Positions 18,557-26,798 of a stretch of 46,032 nt of DNA are shown here, piece by piece (within the stretch, counting starts at the first letter, position 1; each line of letters starts with the position of its first letter). Origin of the DNA: Chromatiales bacterium (GTDB lineage Bacteria > Pseudomonadota > Gammaproteobacteria > Thiohalomonadales > Thiohalomonadaceae). Below the pieces are notes generated by a model. That model saw nothing but the letters and a program-made list of their open reading frames with translations, was not told where the DNA came from and did no database searches. Location: contig QKFD01000110.1 in the NCBI GenBank assembly GCA_003251535.1, positions 1-46,032 of the forward strand, in the 5' to 3' direction. The position numbers and the translations under genes were made by a program.

Positions 18557-20064
18557 GGCTGCTCTCCACTATCTGAGGTAGGTTGTTCATGGGCCGGGAT
18601 TGGCAAGGTAATGCGCATGGTCGTGCCGCGGCCATCAGGGCCTGCTAGGGCCTCGATGTGGCCACCGTGGGCGGTCACTAATCCCCGGCAGATGGCAAGG
18701 CCGAGGCCCGTGCCACCGTGGGGACGGCGATCGCCGCGATGGGCGCTATAAAACATGTCGAACACCCGCTCCCGATCGGCCTCAGGGATCCCGGGGCCAC
18801 GGTCCAGCACGGCGATCTCCACCCCGTTGGTGCTAGGTTCGGCGCGAATCGTGATGGTCTCCCCTGGTGCTGAGTGGCAGGCGGCGTTATCTAGCAGGTT
18901 GACTAGCACCTGCTCCAACAGCACCCCCTGCACATAGAGCAGGGGGATCGCCGGGTGAATGGCCACCTCTACCTGAAAGCAGGCCAGCGGTGAGCGGAGG
19001 CGCTCCACTGCCGTGGCTACGATGTCGTGGAGATCGCTCCAGTCGCGCTGGAGCTTCAACACCCCATGGCCAAGGCGGGTCATATCCAGGAGGTTTTGGA
19101 TGTAGCGGTTTAAGCGCTCCGCCTCATCCAATACCGTCTGTAGTAGCTCCCTGCGATCGGTGGCAGCAAAGCTATCGCCATAGGCCAGCAGACTACCGGT
19201 AGAGCCGATGATCGACGCTAAGGGGGTGCGTAGGTCGTGGGAGAGGGAGGAGAGGAGGGCGGAGCGTAGCTGTTCCGTCTCCGTGAGTAGGCGTGCTTGG
19301 GCGAGATCTGTGGCCAGCAGTGTCCGCTCTAGGGCCAGGGCGGCCTGATCCCGGATGGCCTCCACCAGTTGGCGCTGCTCTGGGTCCAGCGGCCGTGGTA
19401 GCCTCAAGACGATGAGGGCCATACGGCCACGGGCGGCATCCAGAGGCAGGAGGTGCCATAGGGGCGGTGCCTTGGGTTCACTCTCCAGCCAAGCGGTCGT
19501 GGCGAGTTGGAGGAGTTGACCATCGGCTGTTAGCCGAGTGGTTGCGGCCGCGGAGAGGGTGCCATGGAGATCGGCGGTGAGCGCCAGGGCCTTACCATCC
19601 AAGGTCGCCGCGAGGTGATCGACGACGGCGGCCAGTACCGCATCGGGGCTACCGGCAGTGGCCAGGCGGCGGCTCACGGCATAGAGGTTCTCTGTCTTGT
19701 GGGCCGCACTACGGGCGACCTCAGCCTCACTCCGTAGGCGCGATGCCATGTGGGCAGTGAGGAGGATCACTGCGCCAAACAGGGTGAGCGTTGGGAGATC
19801 GGCATCTCCCTCCATGGGTAGTGACCCAAATGGGGGCATGAAAAAGAGGGTAAAGGCGAGCAGGCTCAGTGCACTGGCCGCCAGGGCGGGTCCTAGCCCG
19901 TTCAGGCTGGCAACGAGTAGCACCGCGGCGACAAATACCAGGCGAACCGGCGGCGCGGGGGTCAACGCGGCCAGCCCCCAGGCAACTAGCAGGGCGGTGA
20001 GTACAGCGGTGACAGCAGAGAGGTAGGAGGCGATGGGGCCGTGACGGCTGGAGAGGAGTCCCAT
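18553..20064 (-). CDS. KdpD-like sensor histidine kinase lacking the N-terminal domains
   Basis: 503 residues from the ATG at 20064 (a TTG at 20172 would add 36 unconserved residues); E. coli KdpD has 894. The cytosolic KdpD and Usp-like N-terminal domains are absent. It begins with the DUF4118 four-helix membrane segment (about 10-110), then a GAF-like region (about 125-260), HisKA with H276 in SLSHDLRTPLAS, and HATPase_c with N (NLLDNAACHS), G1 (DRGPGIPEADRERVFDMF) and G2 (GGTGLGLAICRG) boxes. All catalytic parts are intact, so this is a shortened but probably active kinase for KdpE. The loss of the nucleotide-binding N-terminus, which tunes K+ signalling in E. coli, means the input signal may differ. 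Confidence 0.9.
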   Translation of the reverse strand: MGLLSSRHGPIASYLSAVTAVLTALLVAWGLAALTPAPPVRLVFVAAVLLVASLNGLGPALAASALSLLAFTLFFMPPFGSLPMEGDADLPTLTLFGAVILLTAHMASRLRSEAEVARSAAHKTENLYAVSRRLATAGSPDAVLAAVVDHLAATLDGKALALTADLHGTLSAAATTRLTADGQLLQLATTAWLESEPKAPPLWHLLPLDAARGRMALIVLRLPRPLDPEQRQLVEAIRDQAALALERTLLATDLAQARLLTETEQLRSALLSSLSHDLRTPLASIIGSTGSLLAYGDSFAATDRRELLQTVLDEAERLNRYIQNLLDMTRLGHGVLKLQRDWSDLHDIVATAVERLRSPLACFQVEVAIHPAIPLLYVQGVLLEQVLVNLLDNAACHSAPGETITIRAEPSTNGVEIAVLDRGPGIPEADRERVFDMFYSAHRGDRRPHGGTGLGLAICRGLVTAHGGHIEALAGPDGRGTTMRITLPIPAHEQPTSDSGEQP

Positions 20065-20317
20065 TGCGGCGAAGGGCAGGTAAGTGGGCGCCAGCCTAGC
20101 ATGGTGTGAAGGGGGAGAGACGCTGTTTATCAAATTTTTATCGCCCTCACGAGACCCCCTTCGCCATGGCAATAAATCGCTGGTGGAAGAGGTGGGGCCA
20201 AGGTCTATCGACGGATGGCCGATCTAGTGCCTCGCCTCCAAATGGCTGCCCTACCGGAGGTGGGCTGGTAGAATCCGCCTCCCATTTCATCAGAACCAAC
20301 CGACGGTCCCGCTTTCC
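20065..20317. other. Divergent regulatory region between kdpD-like gene and trkH
   Basis: About 250 bp between divergent starts. Both genes presumably have promoters here and a KdpE site would be expected, but I see no clear -35/-10 pair and no obvious direct repeat. The trkH ATG has no strong Shine-Dalgarno. Confidence 0.3.
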
Positions 20318-21763
20318 ATGCAGTTGATGCTGGTGATCCGCACGCTGGGGGTGCTGTTGATGCTCTTCAGCCTCAGTTTGGCGCCGACCTTGGTGGTGTC
20401 TGCCATCTACCAAGATGGGAAGGTGTTTCACTTCTCTTCCACCATGGGATTGAGCCTGGTGGCCGGTTGGCTGCTCTGGGCGCCCCTGCGACGGCTCCAC
20501 CTACCCCTACGGGCCCGCGATGGCTTCGTGGTGGTGACGATGTTTTGGGTGGTGATGAGTTTGCTCTCCGCCTTGCCGTTCATGTTCGGTCTGGAGATGG
20601 GGGCCGCGGATGCCGTGTTTGAGTCGGTCTCTGGATTCACCACCACCGGGGCAACGGTAATTGTCGGGCTGGATCGATTGCCCCCCTCCATCCTCTTTTT
20701 CCGCCAGATATTGCAGTGGTTTGGGGGAATTGGAGTGATTGTTTCAGCGGTGGCGCTGCTGCCGATGATGGGGGTGGGGGGGATGCAGCTGTTTCGAGCC
20801 GAGACGCCGGGGCCGATGAAGGACGAGAAGCTCACCCCTCGCATCGCCCACACTGCCCGTACCCTGTGGCAGATCTATGCCCTGTTCACGGTGATCTGTG
20901 CCGCGGGGTTCTGGCTCGGCGGTATGAGTGTGTTCGATGCCATCGGCCACGCCTTCTCCACGGTCTCCACCGGCGGCTTCTCTACCCATGATGCCTCCAT
21001 GGCCTACTTCAATAGCCCCTTCATTGAGGCGGTGGCGGTGGTCTTCATGACGCTCGGGGGGATCAATTTTGGTATTCACTACCTTGCGATGCGCGGTGTT
21101 GACCCGGCCCTCTACTGGCGGAGTCCAGAGACACGCGCCTATCTACTGCTCTTGGCGGCGCTCACGCTGCTGGTGGGGGTCCTGTTAACCGTTAGTGGCG
21201 CCTATTCCGACGTCGTCAGCAGCCTGCGCTACGCCGTTTTTGAGGTGGTCTCAGTGGTAACCGGAACCGGGTTTGGGGTCGCTGACTTCAGCGCCTGGCC
21301 GTTGGCCCTGCCGGTTATTCTGATTTTCTCCAGTTTCACCGGAGGGTGCGCCGGTTCTACGACCGGTGGCATGAAGGTGGTGCGCTTGCTGCTGCTATGG
21401 AAGCAGGGGTGGCTGGAGATCCAGCGCTTGGTTCACCCACGCATGGTGCGGCCGCTCAAGCTGGGTGAGCGCACCGTTTCGTCACGGGTGGCGGAGTCGG
21501 TGTGGGCCTTTTTTGCGGTCTATATCGCCTCATTTGCCGTCATCATGATCCTGCTGATGTTTACTGGGCTAGATCAGGTTACCGCCTTCTCCGCGGTGGC
21601 CGCTTGTATGAATAATCTAGGGCCAGGGCTTGGGCAGGTGGCGGTTAATTTCACCGCCGTGAATGACTTTGGACTCTGGCTGCTCTCCTTTGCCATGATG
21701 CTGGGGCGGCTGGAGATCTTCACAATCTTGGTACTCCTCACCCCTGCATTTTGGCGCCAGTAG
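20318..21763 (+). CDS. trkH: TrkH/KtrB-family potassium uptake channel subunit
   Basis: 481 residues, typical for TrkH (483 in E. coli). Four imperfect M1-P-M2 repeats with K+ filter loops: SGFTTTGATV (about 104), TVSTGGFST (about 218), VTGTGFGV (about 314) and NNLGPGLG (about 432). TGGCAGSTTGGMKV, before the last repeat, is the conserved intramembrane-loop region. It imports K+ through the inner membrane and normally needs a cytosolic TrkA/KtrA gating subunit, which is not in the window. It is divergent from the Kdp-type two-component pair. Confidence 0.95.
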   Translation: MQLMLVIRTLGVLLMLFSLSLAPTLVVSAIYQDGKVFHFSSTMGLSLVAGWLLWAPLRRLHLPLRARDGFVVVTMFWVVMSLLSALPFMFGLEMGAADAVFESVSGFTTTGATVIVGLDRLPPSILFFRQILQWFGGIGVIVSAVALLPMMGVGGMQLFRAETPGPMKDEKLTPRIAHTARTLWQIYALFTVICAAGFWLGGMSVFDAIGHAFSTVSTGGFSTHDASMAYFNSPFIEAVAVVFMTLGGINFGIHYLAMRGVDPALYWRSPETRAYLLLLAALTLLVGVLLTVSGAYSDVVSSLRYAVFEVVSVVTGTGFGVADFSAWPLALPVILIFSSFTGGCAGSTTGGMKVVRLLLLWKQGWLEIQRLVHPRMVRPLKLGERTVSSRVAESVWAFFAVYIASFAVIMILLMFTGLDQVTAFSAVAACMNNLGPGLGQVAVNFTAVNDFGLWLLSFAMMLGRLEIFTILVLLTPAFWRQ

Positions 21764-21891
21764 ACGGCGTATGGGGCCATCTTGTGCGTGTGCCTGGGCA
21801 GGTGCACGAAGGGAGACTGGCCTCGTTCCGGTGGGGAACAAGCACCACTCTACCGATTCGTGCGCTGCTACCCCGCCCTAGTGGTGGCCTG

Positions 21892-22446
21892 TTACTCCTC
21901 GTCTGGATGGGTCGAGACGCGACGGAAGTGGGTGCCATGGCACTTGGGGCAGGGGGGGATACGGCCTGGTTCGGTGAAGTGGATCTGTTCACCACACCCT
22001 TTGCACTCTAAGGTCCCCAGTGCGGTTACCTCTCCTGTGCGCCACTCTCCCATGGTTTCGGCCCGCCGCTGGAGTTCTGCTAGATCAATGCGGGTGCGAT
22101 CGACCACCTGGGCAAAGAGATCGGCCAGGCCGCGTTTGACCAGCTTCAGATCGAAATTGAGCCAGTCGCGCAGCTCTTGGCCTGACTGCGAGACAAACTC
22201 AGCGGCATCTTGGAGATCGCGCTTGAGGTAATCACCGATGCGATCGGCCTCCTCGCGGGAGAGCTCACCTAGCTCCGTCGCGGTCTCCTTGGCACGTGCT
22301 AGGGCGCGCTCCAGGGCCGGGAGGGCATCTTCTTCAACCTCGCCGCGGACCTCATCTACCCCTTTGCGCACTCGCTCCAGCATACGGTTATAGGCCTCGG
22401 CCAGCTGGTCGCCCAAGCCGTGGCGTTCCGGATCATTTTCGCTCAT
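21892..22446 (-). CDS. Zinc-ribbon protein of the DUF1451/YbeL type
   Basis: 184 residues; AGGAG lies 7 bases before the ATG. The first 120 residues are a long charged helical region (RVRKGVDEVRGEVEEDALPALERALARAKE) likely to form coiled coils. The C-terminus is a zinc ribbon, LECKGCGEQIHF ... IPPCPKCHGTHFRRVS, with two CxxC knuckles. This layout matches the YbeL/DUF1451 family of Gammaproteobacteria, whose function is not established. It is convergent with trkH and stands alone. Confidence 0.85.
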   Translation of the reverse strand: MSENDPERHGLGDQLAEAYNRMLERVRKGVDEVRGEVEEDALPALERALARAKETATELGELSREEADRIGDYLKRDLQDAAEFVSQSGQELRDWLNFDLKLVKRGLADLFAQVVDRTRIDLAELQRRAETMGEWRTGEVTALGTLECKGCGEQIHFTEPGRIPPCPKCHGTHFRRVSTHPDEE

Positions 22447-23005
22447 GGGGATACTCCTAATGGAATCGAAGGGGAGAGGCTACTGTGCATCGCAGGTTGG
22501 TGGCGTGACCGAACGCGCGGGCGGTGGTTGAACGGAATGCTACTCGAATCGCGGTATCACCGTGGGGCTACTGTGGGCGAAGGGTGCATCCAGCGGCGTT
22601 CATCTACCTATGCACGGCTGTTATTTTGAACCCATCCCCTAGGGCTGCCAACTGCTTCAGTAGGGTGGGGCGATGGCGGAGGGGGGACCCAGTGGACGGA
22701 GACGCTGCTCTGGTGGGGGGACCGTATTGGGCGCTCTCCAAGTTCTACTCGCCTTGGAGCTAGTGGCCGATCATGGGGGGGAGGGTCTGCGGAATGTTTT
22801 AAGAGGTTAAGGCTATCTGAGACCGGGAAGGCAAAAAAAACGCCGTAGCGGGGAACCCGCTACGGCGGTCGTTGGTTGTGGATGATTGGCCATTTGGACC
22901 CTCTTAACGGAGCTCCCTTCCTATCGTCGCTTCTTTCCCAGTGGAGGGGTAGTTGATTGGACAGTGTGTTCCCGATCAGCAGCCGTTAGGCAGTGTCGGG
23001 GTGTG
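22447..23005. other. Intergenic stretch
   Basis: About 560 bp without a convincing gene; frames found here have no codon-use or family support. It contains the upstream region of the DUF1451 gene and, at 22833-22867, the terminator for the luxR-type gene on the minus strand. Confidence 0.4.
22833..22867 (-). terminator. Terminator of the LuxR-type gene
   Basis: Read on the minus strand, CGCCGTAGCGGG (22867-22856) pairs with CCCGCTACGGCG (22852-22841), a perfect 12-bp stem with a 3-nt loop, followed by eight T (22840-22833). It lies about 140 bp after the regulator's stop. Confidence 0.92.
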
Positions 23006-23800
23006 TCACAGTTCAATTAGGCCGGTGCGTACTGCCCGTACCACCATGTCCACACGGCCGCTGGCGTCCAGCTTGCGACGTGCGTTTTCCAGATGGTAGT
23101 GGACCGTGCGACTGCTGATCTCCAGATCATCTGCTATCTGGGCATTGGTCAAGCCACCGGCCAGGAGGCGCAGGCAGTCCCGTTCCCGTGGCGTGAGCTT
23201 GACTTCGGCAAGGTTGGTGCAGAGTTCCGGCATCAGCTCCAGCAGCCGCTCGCGCGTCGTCCAGGCAAGCATTCGCAACAGCCCTGCATAGCGGATCAGC
23301 TCTCGGTCTACCTCCCCGCTGGAGCGCTTGGCACCTGCGACAAAGAGCCCAAATCCACCCGGCGGTCCATGCAGAGGGATGCAGATCCCCTCGGCGAGGC
23401 CGTGGGCTGCCGCATCACGCATCATTCGCGCTGATTCTCCGCTGCCCCCAGTGAGGGCCCGTCCCCAGCGGAACGGCAAGGCTCGGTTACGGGCCTGGCG
23501 TAAAACAGGATCGATGCGATAATAATTAGCCTCACGGTAGCGCTGTTCCCATTCGGCCATCCGCGAGAGCAGTAGGGGCTCCCCCGTGGTGGTTTGGTAG
23601 ATGAGCCTGGATTGAAAGCCCACCGCGGTGGCGATGGCCGCCATGTGTTCGCTTAGGGCCTCCAGGGTATCGGCCTTCATCAGGCGGGCAAACAGTGCCT
23701 CTGTGCGCTCGAAGATATCCGGCATCACCGGCGCCTCTGCCATTACATTGGGCAGCGGCGTCTGGGGGCCACGAGGAGGGGTGTTGAGTGCACCAGTCAT
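23006..23800 (-). CDS. LuxR-family quorum-sensing type regulator
   Basis: 264 residues from the ATG at 23800, which has AGGAGGGAG upstream; a GTG at 23809 abuts the Shine-Dalgarno and is rejected. The N-terminal domain has all six residues that line or support the acyl-homoserine-lactone pocket in TraR-type proteins (TraR W57, Y61, D70, P71, W85, G113), here W84, Y88, D97, P98, W112 and G138, with TraR spacing for the first five. The C-terminal GerE-type helix-turn-helix is complete (LTPRERDCLRLLAGGLTNAQIADDLEISSRTVHYHLENARRKL). No luxI is in the window, so it may be a solo receptor. It is divergent from two ferredoxin genes. Confidence 0.93.
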   Translation of the reverse strand: MTGALNTPPRGPQTPLPNVMAEAPVMPDIFERTEALFARLMKADTLEALSEHMAAIATAVGFQSRLIYQTTTGEPLLLSRMAEWEQRYREANYYRIDPVLRQARNRALPFRWGRALTGGSGESARMMRDAAAHGLAEGICIPLHGPPGGFGLFVAGAKRSSGEVDRELIRYAGLLRMLAWTTRERLLELMPELCTNLAEVKLTPRERDCLRLLAGGLTNAQIADDLEISSRTVHYHLENARRKLDASGRVDMVVRAVRTGLIEL

Positions 23801-24599
<799 letters not shown>

Positions 24600-24615
24600 T
24601 AAGGAGACATGTGTA

Positions 24616-24972
24616 ATGGCGACCATCACTTTTTCTAACCCTGAATACAAAGACAAGACGGTCTATGCCGTCGCCGGTAGTCACACCGAAACCATCCTCA
24701 AGCTGGCCAAACAGAACAAGATCCCCATCGCGTTCAACTGCGAGGATGGCAACTGCGGTACCTGTCTTATCAAGGTGACCCACCTCACCAAGAATGGTCC
24801 CAAGGGCGGGCCGCTCACCGACAAAGAGCAGAGCGTCCTTAAGGAGCTGGGCAAGTTGAGCGGTGATGAGGCGGAGCAGATGGCGGTGGACGATATTCCC
24901 ACCCGCTGGCGTCTCGCCTGCCAGATGATCGTGCGTGACGAAGATCTGGTTGTGGAGTACGGGCTCACCTGA
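24616..24972 (+). CDS. [2Fe-2S] ferredoxin with an insertion (second of a pair)
   Basis: 118 residues; ATG with AAGGAG upstream. Cluster motif CEDGNCGTC (C-x4-C-x2-C) and a fourth Cys in WRLACQ. Compared with the first ferredoxin it has an extra charged helical segment (about residues 60-90, LTDKEQSVLKELGKLSGDEAEQMAVDD) between the third and fourth Cys. That spacing is unlike classic plant ferredoxins and may shape partner binding. Shares the operon with the preceding gene; a GC-rich stem-loop follows. Confidence 0.92.
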   Translation: MATITFSNPEYKDKTVYAVAGSHTETILKLAKQNKIPIAFNCEDGNCGTCLIKVTHLTKNGPKGGPLTDKEQSVLKELGKLSGDEAEQMAVDDIPTRWRLACQMIVRDEDLVVEYGLT

Positions 24973-24979
24973 GTTCCGG

Positions 24980-25004
24980 GCCCGGGGCAACTGCCCCGGG
25001 CTTT
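24980..25004 (+). terminator. Stem-loop after the ferredoxin pair
   Basis: GCCCGGGGC (24980-24988) pairs with GCCCCGGGC (24993-25001) around AACT, followed by TTT. A strong stem with a short U tract, 8 bp after the second ferredoxin stop. Confidence 0.65.
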
Positions 25005-25064
25005 GTCGAGGGACGGCCCTAACCACCTCTACGGCCAACCGTTCCCCCATCCCCTTTCTCGCTC

Positions 25065-26510
25065 TCATCCAAATAGCCCTACCCCCTGCGCTGGGCCTTG
25101 GTCCGGCTGATATATCCAGCCGTGGATACCATTGGTAGTGGCCACTACCCGCCACTCGCCACGCTGCTCGTCGCCATCCCACCAGCCACTCTCTATCCGC
25201 TCCGGTGGCTGTAACAACGCCACATTAGCGAGCCCTATCCCCTGCTCCAGAGGCGGGCTTGGGGTATTGGGGCGCAGTAGCCATACCGGGCGATGTCCTG
25301 TCGGGAGGGCAGCCGGTGGCGTGGTAGCGGTGGGATTGGGGGGGAGCGGGCACCAGGCCCGCAGCGGCCGGTGATCGGCCACTAGGGCTGGCGAGTAGAC
25401 CGCTTGGCAACCCAGGTGGGCCGTAAGCCGCTCTAGCCAGCGTTGCCAACCCGGAGTCTCTGTTTCCACTGTCTGGAATAGCGCTTGATCTTGCTGTGAT
25501 AGTGGCGCTATCTGCTCCGCCAGCAGGGTTAACCCCTCCACTGCCGCCGCCAAGGTGTGGTGCTCAAGCCGCTCCTTGAGCAGCGTCAAGAGGTGGGCTT
25601 GATCGCGGCTAGGGGCCACTAGGGTGAGTTGTAGCGTCTCTTGAGAGGCGCGGGCGTGGTGCAGGTGTAGGGTGATAGCCGTTACCCCAGCGCCGCGGCC
25701 GCGTAGAAAGCCAGTAAGCTCCAGGAGTAGCCGTTGGGCAGCAAACTGGAGCGCCGTGGCTGCTGTAGCTGCTGATGGCAGCCAGAGGGTGTGTTCAAAG
25801 CGTGCCGGTGGTACATGGCGGGGGCGTGGGTCATCAATGTGTCCAAAGGCGCGATCCAGGATGAGTAGCAGCTCGGTGCCAAAACGACGGGTCAGGCCAT
25901 TGCGAGGCAAGCGCAGACAATCGCCAAGATTGACCAGCCCCAGGGCTGCCAGCCGCTCCAGGGCGAGGGGAGCCAAGGGGAGTGTCGTGAGGGGTAAAGG
26001 GTGGAGTAGGCGGGTGAGCTGGATGCGGTCAAAGGCGGTGGCGGGCTTACCTGCCCAGGCCAGTAGTTCTGCCCCGAGTGGGGTAGGGGCGGTGGCGAGG
26101 TGGCTGCGGTAGCCAAGTTCCGACATACCGTTGGCAACTGCTGCACAGAGGCGGCTATGACCACCGAAGAGACGCAGGCTGCCCCCGATCTCCAACAGTA
26201 CGGTGTGGGGAGGGGAGAGGGCGATTCGATCACTGAATTGGAACGACCAGTCCGCAATACCCGCCAGTGCAGCCCTCTCCCGCACCGGCTCCCGTGGAAG
26301 CAGCTCAAGTTCATGGCACACACCCAAGGCGGCCGTGACCCGCATACCAGGTTCAATAGCCACATGCCGCGCCGCGGGGTTGGCACTATGGATCCACTGC
26401 TGGGGACCTTGATGGTCATAGATGGCCAGTGGTCCATGGTGATGGCGGCCACGCATGAGGCTATCGAGAGGGAGCTGAGGCAGATGCACAGCGAGCCAAA
26501 GGTCGGACAT
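25065..26510 (-). CDS. imuB: ImuB-like protein (inactive Y-family polymerase)
   Basis: 481 residues, usual for ImuB. It begins MSDLWLAVHLPQLPLDSLMR, where an active Y-family polymerase would have a catalytic Asp motif; FSDRIALSPPHTVLLEIGGSLRLFGG and LARL-type thumb helices (LERLAALGLVNLGDCLRLPRNGLTRRFG) are typical of ImuB. It ends GWIYQ ... GVGLFG, as family members do (WYLHGLF-like). In known cases ImuB links ImuA and DnaE2 to the beta clamp in SOS-induced mutagenesis. Here neither imuA nor dnaE2 is adjacent. A LexA-type box sits 28 bp upstream. Confidence 0.88.
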   Translation of the reverse strand: MSDLWLAVHLPQLPLDSLMRGRHHHGPLAIYDHQGPQQWIHSANPAARHVAIEPGMRVTAALGVCHELELLPREPVRERAALAGIADWSFQFSDRIALSPPHTVLLEIGGSLRLFGGHSRLCAAVANGMSELGYRSHLATAPTPLGAELLAWAGKPATAFDRIQLTRLLHPLPLTTLPLAPLALERLAALGLVNLGDCLRLPRNGLTRRFGTELLLILDRAFGHIDDPRPRHVPPARFEHTLWLPSAATAATALQFAAQRLLLELTGFLRGRGAGVTAITLHLHHARASQETLQLTLVAPSRDQAHLLTLLKERLEHHTLAAAVEGLTLLAEQIAPLSQQDQALFQTVETETPGWQRWLERLTAHLGCQAVYSPALVADHRPLRAWCPLPPNPTATTPPAALPTGHRPVWLLRPNTPSPPLEQGIGLANVALLQPPERIESGWWDGDEQRGEWRVVATTNGIHGWIYQPDQGPAQGVGLFG

Positions 26511-26535
26511 GGCACGGGCCGATAGTTCGGTTGGG

Positions 26536-26555
26536 AGCTGTATTTTAATACAGCT
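26536..26555 (-). promoter_or_regulatory. LexA (SOS) box in front of imuB
   Basis: AGCTGTATTTTAATACAGCT; the core CTGT-N8-ACAG (26538-26553) matches the gammaproteobacterial LexA consensus and extends to a nearly perfect 20-bp palindrome. Read toward imuB, CTGACA-N18-TAAAAT forms a possible promoter whose -10 is inside the box, so LexA would block it. SOS induction of imuB is the expected result. Confidence 0.85.
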
Positions 26556-26798
26556 ATCGTGCTGTTGTCAGTCCATTGTTCTCTGTTGGTTCTGTCTTCC
26601 GCTTTGCTCCCTCTCACCGGTCTCATGGGGGGAGCGGAGGGTCGAATGTTGGGGGTGGGTGCGAGAGTGGGGTGGTGGGCCCTAACGGGGCTAGATCTTT
26701 ACGGGATTTTTCACCCGAATGCTGTCTGCGTCATTTTCTCCCCACCCCGCTTTCGAGGAGAATGCAACATTCATGACCCGTTGATAACTGGGGAGCAT

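Noticed and set aside
22524-22763. Small frames in the 22.5-23.0 kb gap
   Set aside because: No ribosome binding site, no family pattern, and composition unlike neighbouring genes.
26559-26798. N-terminal extension of the GspE/PilB-type ATPase
   Set aside because: The frame is open, but residues are not like the family and a good ribosome binding site precedes the ATG at 26799.
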